Shown one piece after another: positions 27,064-37,659 of a DNA stretch of 64,000 nt (position 1 is the stretch's first letter; the number at the start of each line of letters is the position of its first letter). A program made the translations under genes and the position numbers. The stretch covers positions 186,001 through 250,000 of the forward strand of contig JAKOVH010000032.1 in assembly GCA_029782145.1 (NCBI GenBank), read 5' to 3'. The notes below the pieces were generated by a model. That model worked only from the letters and a program-made list of their open reading frames with translations, was not told where the DNA came from and did not search any database. Source of the stretch: Actinomycetes bacterium (lineage in GTDB: Bacteria > Actinomycetota > Acidimicrobiia > Acidimicrobiales > Acidimicrobilacustridaceae).

Positions 27064-27107
27064 CCTGCCCGCGATCTGCACGCTCGAGTGCGCAGATCGC
27101 GGGCAGG
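27064..27107. terminator. Strong hairpin terminator after hppA
   Basis: Perfect 16-bp stem, CCTGCCCGCGATCTGC with its reverse complement, around a 12-base loop. Lies between convergent hppA and the CoA-binding gene and can serve both strands. Confidence 0.75.
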
Positions 27108-27146
27108 TTCGCTTCCAGGAGCGCCACCGGGAGCCGTGGCGGACGT

Positions 27147-27563
27147 TCAGCGGTCGACGAGGCGCGGCCACTCGATGACCGGGCAGCGGTCCATCACCAC
27201 GTCGAGCCCGGCGTCGCGCGCTCGGCCTGCGGCCGCCTCGTCGACCACACCGAGCTGCATCCACACCGCCCGGGCACCGATGGCGACCGCCTCGTCGGCG
27301 ACGGCGCCGGCGAGGCGCGAGCGGCGGAACACGTCGACCACGTCGACGGGTTCGTCGATGTCCCGCAGCGACGGCACCACCGGCGCGTCGAGGCCGGCAT
27401 CGTCGCTGACGGCCTCCGGGTTCACGGGGAGCACCCGGAACCCGTGGTCGTGCAGGAAGCGGGCGACCCGATGGCTCGCCCGGCTCGGATCGGGCGACCA
27501 CCCGACCACCGCCCACGTGCGGGTCTCGGTGAGCAGCCGGCGGATCGTGTCGTCACTGGCCAT
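27147..27563 (-). CDS. CoA-binding domain protein (YccU-like)
   Basis: 138-residue single-domain Rossmann protein of the CoA_binding_2 family: TWAVVGWSPDPSRASHRVAR (nucleotide loop), FRVLPVNPEA, VDVVDVFRRS, and ARAVWMQLGVVDE with MDRCPVIEWPRL near the end. The family binds CoA in vitro; its cellular role is undefined. Convergent with hppA. Confidence 0.9.
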   Translation of the reverse strand: MASDDTIRRLLTETRTWAVVGWSPDPSRASHRVARFLHDHGFRVLPVNPEAVSDDAGLDAPVVPSLRDIDEPVDVVDVFRRSRLAGAVADEAVAIGARAVWMQLGVVDEAAAGRARDAGLDVVMDRCPVIEWPRLVDR

Positions 27564-27651
27564 GTCCCCGTCCTACCCGCTCGGGCGCGCAACGGAGCAC
27601 TCACCCCTGTCCGCCCCCTGGGTGAGCGCTCCGTCGGGGGAGGGACCGCCG

Positions 27652-28040
27652 TCAGGCCGGGGCCGGGACCGCAGCCTGCTCGAGCAGGGAGGCGTTGACC
27701 TTCTCGACCCGCGTGAAGTTGCGGTGCACGAGCACGGCGTTGCCCGCCGCTGCGAGCACCATCCCGATCACGATCGGGTGGATCATCGCCGCGGCCATGA
27801 GCCCACCGATCACGACCGGCACGAACCACAGCCAGAACAGCCGGTACCAGGGCCGGGTGCGCTGGTAGTCGGCGAAGGCGGTGGCCAGCCCCACGTCGGC
27901 CGCCTCCTGCTGGGGTCGGCCGATCCGTACCAGCCGACGGATCTGGCGCCGCCGGGCCTTGTCCATCGAGTTCCACGCCTCGGCGAAGCTCGGCGCGGCC
28001 TGCGGCCGGGGGCGAGGCCCCCGGCCATTGACCTTCTTGC

Positions 28041-28044
<4 letters not shown>
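27652..28044 (-). CDS. Two-helix membrane protein, function unknown
   Basis: 130 residues: a basic N-terminus (MSKKVNGRGPRPRPQ), an amphipathic region (SMDKARRRQIRRLVRIG), then two adjacent hydrophobic helices (LFWLWFVPVVIGGLMAAAMI and PIVIGMVLAAAGNAVLVH). Its ATG overlaps the amt stop by 4 bp, so it is the third gene of the glnB-amt operon. No family recognised; a role with the transporter is suggested only by position. Confidence 0.7.
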
Positions 28045-30216
<2,172 letters not shown>

Positions 30217-31653
30217 TCAGGCCTCGGCGACCGGCTCCGGCGGCACCGCTGGCGCGGCCGGAGGCGGCGGCGCGGAGTGCGGGGCGGGCGGCGGAGGAGG
30301 CGGCGCCTCGGGGATCGAGAAGGTGAACACGGCGCCGCCGGCAGGGTGGTTGGCGGCCACCACCGTGCCCCCGTGGGTTTGGGCCGTCTGCTCGACGATG
30401 GCGAGGCCGAGGCCGGAGCCGGGCTTCGCGCGCGACCCGGGCGAGCGGTAGAAGCGGTCGAAGATGTGGTCCAGGTCGGCGGCAGGGATGCCCGGCCCGT
30501 GGTCGCGCACCACCACCGTGCCGTGGTCGACCGTGACCTCCACCGGGGTGGGGGCCTCGCTGAACTTGGCCGCGTTGTCGACCAGGTTGCCGACGGCACG
30601 GGCGAGGTCGCGGGGCTTGCCGATCACCGTGCACGGCCTGGCCGTGACGCTCACCGTTCGTCCGGTGCGGCGCCGGACCTGCTCGGCCGCGCGCTCGACG
30701 ACGTGGTCGAGGGGCACGTTCTGCTCGGGCTCGTCGTCGTAGGTGTCGGTGGCCAGCTGAACCAGTTCGTCGACCAACGATCCGAGCTCGCGGGTCTCGG
30801 TCTCGAGGTCGGCGAGGATCGCCTGGCGGGTCTCCTCGGGGAGGTTCTGGTACCGGCGGAGCGTCTCGACGTTGGTGCGCAGCGACGTGAGCGGGGTGCG
30901 CAGCTCGTGGCCGGCGTCCTGCACGAGCTGCTGCTGCTGCTCGCGGGACTGGCCGAGGGCGTTGAGCATGGTGGCGAACGCCCGGGCCAGCCGCCCCGGC
31001 TCGTCGTCACCCGCCGGCGGCACGTCGACGTCGAGCCGCCCCGTGTTGGCCACCTCCTCGGCGGCGTCGGTGAGCTGGACCAGCGGGTGGGTGGCACGCC
31101 GGGCGATGAGCCAGCCCGCGAGGGCGCCGAGGCCGGTCACGGTGAGCACCACGGCGACGAGCCACCACCTCAGCGCGTCGAGGACCCGCTGGGACTCGCT
31201 GAAGTCACGGGCGAGCTGCACGGCCCCGACCGTGCCGCTGTACGTGACCGGCACGGTGGTGACCCGGTAGGTCACCCCCTCGACCGACACGGTGCGCGTG
31301 CGGGGTCGACCGCCCTGCGATGCGAGCTGCTGGTCGGTGGCGTCGACCGGCAGCGCCACGGCCGAGGTGTAGGCGATCACGTCACCGTCGGCGTCCAGGC
31401 ACTGGGCGACGACACCACCGAGGCGCTCGTAGCCCTCGCCCGGCCGACCGCCGCGTGGCACCGGCGTGCCGCAGTACTGCGCCAGCGTCCGCCCGTCGGG
31501 GTCGCCCAGGGCCTCGGTCTGCGAGTCGAGCGAGCGGTCGACCTCGCCCCGCACCCGCTGCTCGGTGGCGAGGTAGGTGGTCACGCCCACGAGCACGGCG
31601 GCCAGGCCCGCCAGCAGCGCCAGGGCGACCGCCATGCGGGCGCGGAGCGTCAC
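30217..31653 (-). CDS. Sensor histidine kinase (MprB-like)
   Basis: 478-residue membrane kinase: two helices (MAVALALLAGLAAVLVGVTT and WWLVAVVLTVTGLGALAGWL) enclose a 120-residue extracytoplasmic sensor; then HAMP, H-box (DAGHELRTPLTSL), N-box (AVGNLVDNAAKFS), G1 (VRDHGPGIP), F-box and G2 (GSGLGLAIV). It ends with a Pro/Ala-rich tail. Domain plan matches MprB-type envelope-stress kinases. The GTG start overlaps the response regulator stop. The signal is not evident; the sensor has two cysteines that might form a disulfide. Confidence 0.9.
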   Translation of the reverse strand: MTLRARMAVALALLAGLAAVLVGVTTYLATEQRVRGEVDRSLDSQTEALGDPDGRTLAQYCGTPVPRGGRPGEGYERLGGVVAQCLDADGDVIAYTSAVALPVDATDQQLASQGGRPRTRTVSVEGVTYRVTTVPVTYSGTVGAVQLARDFSESQRVLDALRWWLVAVVLTVTGLGALAGWLIARRATHPLVQLTDAAEEVANTGRLDVDVPPAGDDEPGRLARAFATMLNALGQSREQQQQLVQDAGHELRTPLTSLRTNVETLRRYQNLPEETRQAILADLETETRELGSLVDELVQLATDTYDDEPEQNVPLDHVVERAAEQVRRRTGRTVSVTARPCTVIGKPRDLARAVGNLVDNAAKFSEAPTPVEVTVDHGTVVVRDHGPGIPAADLDHIFDRFYRSPGSRAKPGSGLGLAIVEQTAQTHGGTVVAANHPAGGAVFTFSIPEAPPPPPPAPHSAPPPPAAPAVPPEPVAEA

Positions 31654-32336
31654 GACGGTCGCAGCGTGTAGCCGACGCCGCGCACGGTCTGGATGAGGCG
31701 CGGTTCGCCGCCGTCCTCGGTCTTGCGTCGCAGGTAGCCGATGTACACCGCCAGGGCCTTGGAGTCCGGCCCGAAGTCGTAGCCCCAGATGCGGTCGTAG
31801 ATGGTCGAGTGCGAGAGCACCACGCCGGCGTTCTCGGCGAGGAGCTGCAAGAGGTCGAACTCGGTCTTGGTCAGCTCCATCTCACGGTCGCCCCGCCAGG
31901 CCCGCCGCGCGGCCTCGTCGATCCGCAGGTCCTCGACGACGATCTCGGTGCCCTCCTCGACGTCGTAGGTGCTGCGTCGCAACAGGGCCCGCAGCCGGGC
32001 GAGCAGCTCGTCGAGGGAGAACGGCTTGGGCAGGTAGTCGTCGGCGCCGGCGTCGAGGCCGGAGACCCGGTCGGCGACCTCGGTGCGGGCCGTCAGCACC
32101 AGGATGGGCAGCCGGGACCCCGCCGACCGCAGACGACGGCACACGGTGAGCCCGTCGACGTGGGGCATGCCCAGGTCGAGGATGAGCAGGTCGACGCCGT
32201 CCTTGCCCGCCGCCTCGAGGGCTGCCGCACCGTCGGCCACGGCCTCGACCGCGTAGCCCTCGAGCTCGAGGGCCCGGGTGACCGACTCGCGGACGGCACG
32301 GTCGTCCTCCGCGATGACAAGGTGCGCTGTCGCCAT
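31650..32336 (-). CDS. OmpR-family response regulator (MprA-like)
   Basis: 228 residues: receiver domain with acidic pair at 11-12, phospho-acceptor Asp54 in LLILDLGMPHVDG, the Thr in VLTARTEVADRV and Lys in YLPKPFSLDELLARL, then a winged-helix output domain (DLLQLLAENAGVVLSHSTIY, VYIGYLRRKTE, IQTVRGVGYTLR). First gene of the two-gene operon with the kinase. Divergent from a Pro-rich membrane protein gene across a region with repeated CTCTTAC motifs that it may bind. Confidence 0.94.
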   Translation of the reverse strand: MATAHLVIAEDDRAVRESVTRALELEGYAVEAVADGAAALEAAGKDGVDLLILDLGMPHVDGLTVCRRLRSAGSRLPILVLTARTEVADRVSGLDAGADDYLPKPFSLDELLARLRALLRRSTYDVEEGTEIVVEDLRIDEAARRAWRGDREMELTKTEFDLLQLLAENAGVVLSHSTIYDRIWGYDFGPDSKALAVYIGYLRRKTEDGGEPRLIQTVRGVGYTLRPS

Positions 32337-32367
32337 GAGCCATTCCTAGCCGGAGGGCGTGAGAGGG

Positions 32368-32429
32368 CGGTAAGCCCCGTGACCAGGGATTCTCGTCGAA
32401 CTCTTACCGGCGTCGCCGAGTGCTCTTAC
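32368..32429. promoter_or_regulatory. Candidate response-regulator binding region
   Basis: In the divergent promoter, CTCTTAC occurs twice in direct orientation (32401-32407 and 32423-32429, 22 bp apart, two helical turns), and CTTACCG within the first copy has an inverted mate CGGTAAG at 32368-32374. OmpR-type regulators usually bind direct repeats spaced by helical turns, so these are plausible autoregulatory sites. Confidence 0.4.
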
Positions 32430-32509
32430 GTGCTGCGCCGATGGTGCCCTCCGCAGGGGTGCACCGAATCCCCTCACCCTCGCCACCACCACCCGACCAG
32501 GAGCTCGCG

Positions 32510-33031
32510 ATGACGGACCCGTCAGACCCCACCCAGCCGACGCCCGCGGCCGTGCCGTCGGCCGAGCCGAGCAACGAGCCGACCGGGGCGGTGCCGCCCA
32601 CGGCGACCGGTGAGGCCGGCGCACCTCCCCCGCCGTCGGGCTGGGCCCCTGCCGCCCCCGTAGGACCCACGCCTCCCGCCGCGGCAGCGCCGGTGGGGAG
32701 CGACGCCACCAAGCCCACCATCGGGCGCACGATCGCCATCCTCGTCGCCGTGGGCGCCTTCGTCATCGGCGGCCTGCTCGGTGCGCTGCTCACGGCCGCG
32801 CTGCGCGGCGACGACGGCCGGGGCGACCGCTTCGGGTTCCCCGAGCGGGGCCGCAACGGCTCCGAGCAGATGCCGATGATGCCGGGCGACGGGCAGATGG
32901 GGCCTCGCGGCGGCGGTCGCTTCGGCGCTCCCGACCCGGACGACCGACCCGGGCGGCGCACGCCGGACACCACCGCACCGAGCACCACCTCGCCCTCGAC
33001 CACGCCGAGCAGCAGCTCCAACGGTGCCTGA
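32510..33031 (+). CDS. Single-pass Pro-rich membrane protein, function unknown
   Basis: 173 residues: Pro/Ala/Thr-rich cytoplasmic N-terminus (about 65 residues), one membrane helix (IGRTIAILVAVGAFVIGGLL), and a Gly/Pro/Met-rich external tail ending in Ser/Thr repeats. No family. The ATG follows AGGAG. Divergent from the two-component operon and therefore a likely target; part of the envelope by topology. Confidence 0.7.
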   Translation: MTDPSDPTQPTPAAVPSAEPSNEPTGAVPPTATGEAGAPPPPSGWAPAAPVGPTPPAAAAPVGSDATKPTIGRTIAILVAVGAFVIGGLLGALLTAALRGDDGRGDRFGFPERGRNGSEQMPMMPGDGQMGPRGGGRFGAPDPDDRPGRRTPDTTAPSTTSPSTTPSSSSNGA

Positions 33032-33080
33032 GCACGGGGGGCGATGGGCGCCGCAGGCCCCGCCCCCGTAGGGTCACGTC

Positions 33081-34076
33081 ATGGTCTTCCCCTCCCCCCG
33101 TCCTCGTCGCGCGGTCCGCCGGGCCTCGGCCGCCACTGCGGCGGTGGTCGTCACCTCGGCGCTGCTGCTCGGCGCCTGCGGTTCCGACGGGGGCGGGTCG
33201 ACCACCGAGAGCAGCTCGCCGGAGACGACGGCCCCCGCCGAGACGACCACCACGGTGGTGAACACCACGTCGCTCGACCAGGTCACGGTCAGCGGAGCTG
33301 TCGGCGAGAAGCCCACCGTGACCTTCACGCCGTCGTTCGTAGGCACGGCCGATGCGACGAAGGTCGTCGCCGAAGGCGACGGCCCGGTGGTGGGCGCCGA
33401 CCAGCGGGTCACCGTCGACTACTTCGGCTTCAGCGGGGCCAGCGGCGCCGAGCTCGGGGGCACCTACGGCTCGACCCCCTCGAAGTTCTTCATGGCCGAC
33501 CCGACGTTGCGGCCGATCATCGTGCAGGCCCTCGTCGGCCAGAAGGTGGGCGGTCGGGTGCTCGTCGCGGTCGACGACACCCAGGGCAGCGGCGAGTGGA
33601 ACCTCGTGGTGTTCGACATCAAGGCGGCCGACACGGTCCCGACCTCGGCGCAGGGCGAGCCGGTCACCCCCGACCCGGCCCTCCCCGTCGTCACCGTCGA
33701 CGACAAGGGCGTGCCGACCATCGCCCAGCCCCAGGGCGACCCACCCACCAGCCTCGTCGTGCAGCCGCTGATCAAGGGGTCCGGTCCCGAGGTGACCGCC
33801 GGCCAGACCATCACCGTGCACTACGTCGGGATGATCTGGCAGAGCGGCAAGGTGTTCGACAGCTCCTGGAGCCGCCAGTCGCCGGCCGACTTCCCGATCG
33901 GGCAGGGCCAGGTCATCGCCGGCTTCGACGAGGGCCTGGTGGGCCAGACGGTGGGTTCGAGGGTCCTGCTCGTGATCCCGCCGGACAAGGGCTACGGCGA
34001 CCAGGGCAACCCCCAGGCCGGGATCGGCGGCAGCGACACGCTGGTGTTCGTGGTCGACATCCTCGCCGCCTCCTAG
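33081..34076 (+). CDS. FKBP-type peptidyl-prolyl isomerase lipoprotein
   Basis: 331 residues, extracytoplasmic. Lipoprotein signal ending LLLGAC (Cys at about 33), Ser/Thr linker, then two FKBP-like domains. The second (residues about 235-331) is canonical: ITVHYVGMIWQSGKVFDSSW, FPIGQGQVIAGFDEGLVGQT, PPDKGYGDQGN. The first (about 95-200) keeps the fold pattern (VTVDYFGFSGASGAELGGTY, IIVQALVGQKVGGRVLVAV) but lacks several active-site aromatics. Likely a chaperone for exported proteins. Confidence 0.88.
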   Translation: MVFPSPRPRRAVRRASAATAAVVVTSALLLGACGSDGGGSTTESSSPETTAPAETTTTVVNTTSLDQVTVSGAVGEKPTVTFTPSFVGTADATKVVAEGDGPVVGADQRVTVDYFGFSGASGAELGGTYGSTPSKFFMADPTLRPIIVQALVGQKVGGRVLVAVDDTQGSGEWNLVVFDIKAADTVPTSAQGEPVTPDPALPVVTVDDKGVPTIAQPQGDPPTSLVVQPLIKGSGPEVTAGQTITVHYVGMIWQSGKVFDSSWSRQSPADFPIGQGQVIAGFDEGLVGQTVGSRVLLVIPPDKGYGDQGNPQAGIGGSDTLVFVVDILAAS

Positions 34077-34093
34077 CTCGAGGCCGACCTCGG

Positions 34094-35020
34094 TCAGCCG
34101 GCGAAGCCGTCCATCATCTGGGCCATCAGGGGCGAGCCCGGGCCGGTCGCGGGCGAGGTGGTGGGCGCGGCGAGGGCGCCGGCGTGCTCGGCCACCGACT
34201 CGGGGGTGAGCTCCCGGTCGGTGAAGCCGTCGTTGACCGCGAACGCCACGCGGGCCACGTGCCCCGCACCGACGGCGTAGCACTGGCCGGTGACGTCGCA
34301 GCTCTCGTGGGCCAGCCAGGCCACGAGCGGGGCGACCTTGCGGGGGTGCAGCCACTCGGCGAGGCCCTCGCTCCAGGGGATGGACCCGAAGCCGGTGCCG
34401 GGGCGGGTCTTGGCGTAGGGCGCCACCGCGTTGGCCACGATGCCGAGCCGGTGGCCTTCGGCGGCCATGGCGCCGGTGAGGCCGATCACCCCGGCCTTGG
34501 CCATCGAGTACACCGTGCTGCCGGCGAAGCCGCCGTAGGCCGCGCCCGACGACACGGTGACGAAGCGGCCGCCGCCCCGCTCGGCCATCACGCGCCACGC
34601 CGGGCGGCTCACGTTCAGCGTGCCCAGCAGCTGGGTGGCGATCACGGTGGCCACGTGCTCGTCGGGGAAGTCGGCGAAGGGCTGCATGCGCACCTGGCCG
34701 GCGTTGTTCACCACGACGTCGAGCGCGCCGAAGGCGTCGAGCGCAGTGGCGACGATGGCTTCGCCCCCTTCGACGGTCGCCACCGAGTCGTGGTTCGCCA
34801 CCGCCGCTCCCCCGCCGCCGACGATCTCGGCCACCACCTCGTCGGCCGGGTTCACCGGCGGTGCCTCACCGGAGCCGTCGGTGTCGCTGATGGCGACGCC
34901 CAGGTCGTTGACCACCACCATCGCCCCTCGGGCCGCCAGCAGCAGGGCGTACTCGCGCCCCAACCCCCGACCGGCGCCGGTGACGACCACGACCTTCCCG
35001 TCGAAGCGCAGCTCAGCCAT
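34094..35020 (-). CDS. Short-chain dehydrogenase/reductase
   Basis: 308-residue SDR: NAD(P) motif VVVTGAGRGLGREYALLLA, NNAG, catalytic Ser in VSSGAAYGGF and YxxxK in STVYSMAKAGVIGLTGAMA. The C-terminal extension of about 60 residues and the motif PLVAWLAHESCDVTGQCYAV match the subfamily related to the N-domain of multifunctional enzyme type 2 (3-hydroxyacyl-CoA dehydrogenase). A paralogue lies in the catabolic cluster (56.6-57.5 kb). Substrate probably an acyl-CoA, by subfamily. Confidence 0.9.
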   Translation of the reverse strand: MAELRFDGKVVVVTGAGRGLGREYALLLAARGAMVVVNDLGVAISDTDGSGEAPPVNPADEVVAEIVGGGGAAVANHDSVATVEGGEAIVATALDAFGALDVVVNNAGQVRMQPFADFPDEHVATVIATQLLGTLNVSRPAWRVMAERGGGRFVTVSSGAAYGGFAGSTVYSMAKAGVIGLTGAMAAEGHRLGIVANAVAPYAKTRPGTGFGSIPWSEGLAEWLHPRKVAPLVAWLAHESCDVTGQCYAVGAGHVARVAFAVNDGFTDRELTPESVAEHAGALAAPTTSPATGPGSPLMAQMMDGFAG

Positions 35021-35101
35021 GCGCCGTGTCTAGCGCGACCCGCCGGCCGGGTCGCCTCGCCGCCTAACCTGCCCGGCACCGCACCGACCGAGGGGAGCCC
35101 G

Positions 35102-35524
35102 ATGGACGCGCAGGCCGTGGCCGACAAGCTGGAGATCCACGAGGCGCTGGCGCGCTACGCCCGCGGCGTCGACAGCGGCGACTGGGAGCTCTGGAAGGGC
35201 GTGTTCACCGAGGACGCCCAGCTCGACTACTCCTCGGCCGGGTTCGCCGTCGGGTCCCGCGACGAGGTCTGCGCTGCGCTCGAGCAGGCGATGGCCGCCC
35301 TGCCGCTGCGCCAGCACTACATCACGAACGTCGAGATCGACCTCGACGGCGACCGCGCCAAGGTGCGGGCGATGTTCTACAACCCGATGAAGTTCCCGTT
35401 CATGGACGACATGAGCTTCTGCGGCGGCTACTACCACCACGACTTCGTGCGCACGCCAGACGGCTGGAAGAGCGAGCGCCTGGTCGAGGAGAACAACTGG
35501 TTCGTCAACCCGCCCCAGTTCTGA
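35102..35524 (+). CDS. SnoaL/NTF2-like protein
   Basis: 140 residues with the cone-shaped NTF2 fold pattern: helix VADKLEIHEALARYARGVDS, GDWELWKGVFTEDAQLDYSS, RQHYITNVEIDLDGDRAKVR and a closing GGYYHHDFVRTPDGWKSERL. Members of this group include dehydratases, isomerases and ligand binders of steroid or aromatic compounds; a specific role is not readable. Divergent from the SDR gene with 81 bp between starts. Confidence 0.8.
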   Translation: MDAQAVADKLEIHEALARYARGVDSGDWELWKGVFTEDAQLDYSSAGFAVGSRDEVCAALEQAMAALPLRQHYITNVEIDLDGDRAKVRAMFYNPMKFPFMDDMSFCGGYYHHDFVRTPDGWKSERLVEENNWFVNPPQF

Positions 35525-35564
35525 GCGGCGGGCCGGGCCCGTTCTGAGCGGCGAGCCGGGCCCG
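35519..35564 (+). repeat. 23-bp tandem duplication at a gene end
   Basis: Two near-identical 23-bp units (one mismatch) beginning TTCTGAGCGGCG; the first carries the stop codon of the SnoaL-like gene, the second repeats it just downstream. Followed by a GC-rich hairpin-prone stretch between convergent genes. Confidence 0.8.
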
Positions 35565-35586
35565 CCGCAGGGCGGGCCTGCTCGCC

Positions 35587-36630
35587 TCACCCTCGGGTGA
35601 GCACCACCTTCAGCGCGCCGGTCTCGCCGGCGCGAGAGAAGGTGTCGTAGGCCTCCTCGAACTGGTCGAGCACGAAGTGGTGGGTGACGAACCGCCCCGC
35701 GTCGACCTGGTGGCCCTGGGCCAGCTTCAGCAGCGTCGGGGTCGAGTAGGTGTCCACCAGCCCGGTCGTGATGGTGACGTCACGGATCCACAGCTCCTCG
35801 AGGTGGAGCGACGCCGGCTCGCCGTGGACACCGACGTTGGCGACCCGGCCGCCGGGCCGAACCAGCGCGGCCGCGAGCTCGAAGGTGGCGGGCACGCCGA
35901 CGGCTTCAACCGCCACGTCGGCGCCGAGGCCCTCGGTGAGGCCGCGCACGACCTCGAGCGGGTCCTGGTTCGAGTTGTTGACCGTGACGTCGGCACCGAA
36001 CTGCTTGGCCGCCTCCAGTCGGGAATCGGCCAGGTCGATGGCCACGACGTGGCTCGGGCTGAACAGGCGGGCGCCCATGATGGTCGACAGCCCGATCGGA
36101 CCAGCGCCGACCACTGCCACGACGTCACCGGGCTCCACCTGGCCGTTCAGCACGCCGACCTCGTAGCCGGTCGGGAGGATGTCGGCCAGCATGAGCAGCT
36201 GCTCGTCGGACACGCCGGCGGGCGCCGGATGGGTGGAGGTGTCGGCGAAGGGCACACGCACGTACTCGGCCTGCGTGCCGTCGATCAGGTGGCCGAGGAT
36301 CCAACCGCCGCCGCCGAGGCACTGCCCGTAGCGCCCTTCGCGGCAGAACCGGCACGAGCCGCACGACGTGATGCAGGAGACCAGCACCTTGTCGCCCGGC
36401 TTCACCCGCTTGCAGCCGCTGCCCACCGACTCGACGGTGCCGACAGCCTCGTGACCGAGGATGCGCCCGTCGGTGACAGCCGGTACGTCGCCTTTGAGGA
36501 TGTGCAGGTCGGTCCCGCAGATGGTGACGGCGTCGACGCGCACGATGGCGTCGGTGTCGTCGATCAGCGTGGGCATGGGGACCTCGTCCCAGGACTTGCG
36601 GCCGGGCCCGTGGTACACGACTGCTCGCAT
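35587..36630 (-). CDS. Zinc-dependent alcohol dehydrogenase (MDR family)
   Basis: 347 residues: catalytic zinc ligands in CGTDLHILKGD and GHEAVGTVE, structural zinc cysteines CGSCRFCREGRYGQC, and Rossmann motif AVVGAGPIGLSTIMGARL. The sequence YHGPGRKSWDEVPMPTLIDD at the N-terminus and GGGWILGHLIDGTQAEYVRV resemble NAD-dependent alcohol dehydrogenases of the Tdh/AdhB-like group. Real substrate unknown. Convergent with the SnoaL-like gene. Confidence 0.92.
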   Translation of the reverse strand: MRAVVYHGPGRKSWDEVPMPTLIDDTDAIVRVDAVTICGTDLHILKGDVPAVTDGRILGHEAVGTVESVGSGCKRVKPGDKVLVSCITSCGSCRFCREGRYGQCLGGGGWILGHLIDGTQAEYVRVPFADTSTHPAPAGVSDEQLLMLADILPTGYEVGVLNGQVEPGDVVAVVGAGPIGLSTIMGARLFSPSHVVAIDLADSRLEAAKQFGADVTVNNSNQDPLEVVRGLTEGLGADVAVEAVGVPATFELAAALVRPGGRVANVGVHGEPASLHLEELWIRDVTITTGLVDTYSTPTLLKLAQGHQVDAGRFVTHHFVLDQFEEAYDTFSRAGETGALKVVLTRG

Positions 36631-36755
36631 GGCAGCCCCCCTTCTCGCACGTCTGTGTCGTACGTCTCACCGTACGACCGCCCCGGAGCGTCGGGAAGGG
36701 CCGAACTGCCCGGCCCCCCGCTACCGTTCTCGGGTCGGCCGAGGGGGGTGGTCCC

Positions 36756-37208
36756 GTGTCCGAGCTGAGCATCCAGGAGTCGCTGTACCCCGAGCTGACC
36801 TGCTTCGGCTGCGGGCACGCCAACCCACACGGCTTCCACCTGCGCTCCTACCGGCGTGGCGATCTCACCGTCGCGTCGTTCACGTCCCGACCCGAGCACG
36901 ACAACGGCTTCGGCTTCCTCAACGGCGGGATCATCACCACGGTGCTCGACTGCCACACCGCGGCAGTGGTCATGTGGGAGGCGGCCGAGCGGGGATGGGA
37001 GGCGGCACCCGGTGCGCCCGTGCCGTTCATCACCTCGGGGATCGACCTGCGGTTCCTGCGACCCACGCCGCTCGCCGAGCAGGTGGAGCTGACCGCCCGC
37101 CCGGAGCGGGTCACCGAGGAGGAGATGGTGGTGATGGCCGAGCTGCTCGCCGACGGCAAGGTACGGGCGACGGCGGCGGCCACGTGGAAGCGGTTCCGGC
37201 CCCGCTGA
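36756..37208 (+). CDS. PaaI-type hotdog thioesterase
   Basis: 150 residues with the hotdog fold; the acyl-CoA thioesterase motif HDNGFGFLNGGIITTVLDCH contains the GG-I-T-x-x-D helix. The N-terminus has a cysteine pair (LTCFGCGHANPHGFHL) typical of the subfamily whose members read CFGCG.NP.GL. Hydrolyses an acyl-CoA of unknown type. A GTG-rich GGAGGG-type leader precedes the start. Confidence 0.85.
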   Translation: MSELSIQESLYPELTCFGCGHANPHGFHLRSYRRGDLTVASFTSRPEHDNGFGFLNGGIITTVLDCHTAAVVMWEAAERGWEAAPGAPVPFITSGIDLRFLRPTPLAEQVELTARPERVTEEEMVVMAELLADGKVRATAAATWKRFRPR

Positions 37209-37306
37209 GCCGGCGTCGCGTCGGGCAGCACACCGGTCGACCGCTAGCCTCGGCGTCGACCCCGCTCCGCCGGATCGGGGTCTCCACCGCCGGCGAGCCG
37301 GCGTTC

Positions 37307-37380
37307 GGGGCTGTAGCTCAGTTGGCTAGAGCACCTGCTTTGCAAGCAGGGGGTCGTGGGTTCGAGTCCCATCAGCTCCA
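37307..37380 (+). tRNA. tRNA-Ala (TGC)
   Basis: 74-nt tRNA: acceptor GGGGCTG/CAGCTCC with discriminator A, D-arm GCTCAGTTGGCTAGAGC, anticodon loop TTTGCAA on CCTGC/GCAGG (anticodon TGC), T-arm GTGGGTTCGAGTCCCAT. CCA not encoded. A toxin-gene remnant lies just downstream. Confidence 0.97.
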
Positions 37381-37474
37381 CAAATCCCCAGGTCAGAAGC
37401 TTGCGGCGGCTCGCCATGCGGCTACGTCGGCCGTGACCTGGGTTTCTCACCCGACGAGGGGCTCATCGGTCCGA

Positions 37475-37579
37475 CTAGTGCGCCGCGGCGTCGGCTCGGA
37501 CTGCTGCGGCGAGCACGTGGCGGTCTTTGGGGTCACAGGTCACCCCGCGTCGCAGGTATCCCAGTTCGCCGGGAGCGTG
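37475..37579 (-). pseudogene. PIN-domain (VapC-like) toxin fragment
   Basis: On the reverse strand a 34-codon tail contains DPKDRHVLAAAVRADAA, the conserved D-x-x-D-R-H-V-L-A-A-A segment of PIN-domain toxins, which carries a catalytic aspartate. The frame stops soon after, before the usual IVTFN...DF end, and no N-terminal half or antitoxin gene is found. A degenerate remnant beside tRNA-Ala; the remaining bases 37381-37474 hold nothing recognisable. Confidence 0.5.
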
Positions 37580-37594
37580 AGACGTCTTGTCGTC

Positions 37595-37645
37595 GTTCTG
37601 GTGGAGGATTAGCCACCGAATCCGGGGGCAAACCTCCACCAGAAC
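37595..37645. terminator. Hairpin terminator sharing GTTCTGGTGGAGG arms
   Basis: Arms GTTCTGGTGGAGG (37595-37607) and CCTCCACCAGAAC (37633-37645) form a perfect 13-bp stem between the plus-strand tRNA-Ala region and the convergent COQ4-like gene. The same arm sequence recurs in the hairpin at 56530-56580. Confidence 0.65.
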
Positions 37646-37659
37646 GGGGACGGAACCGT

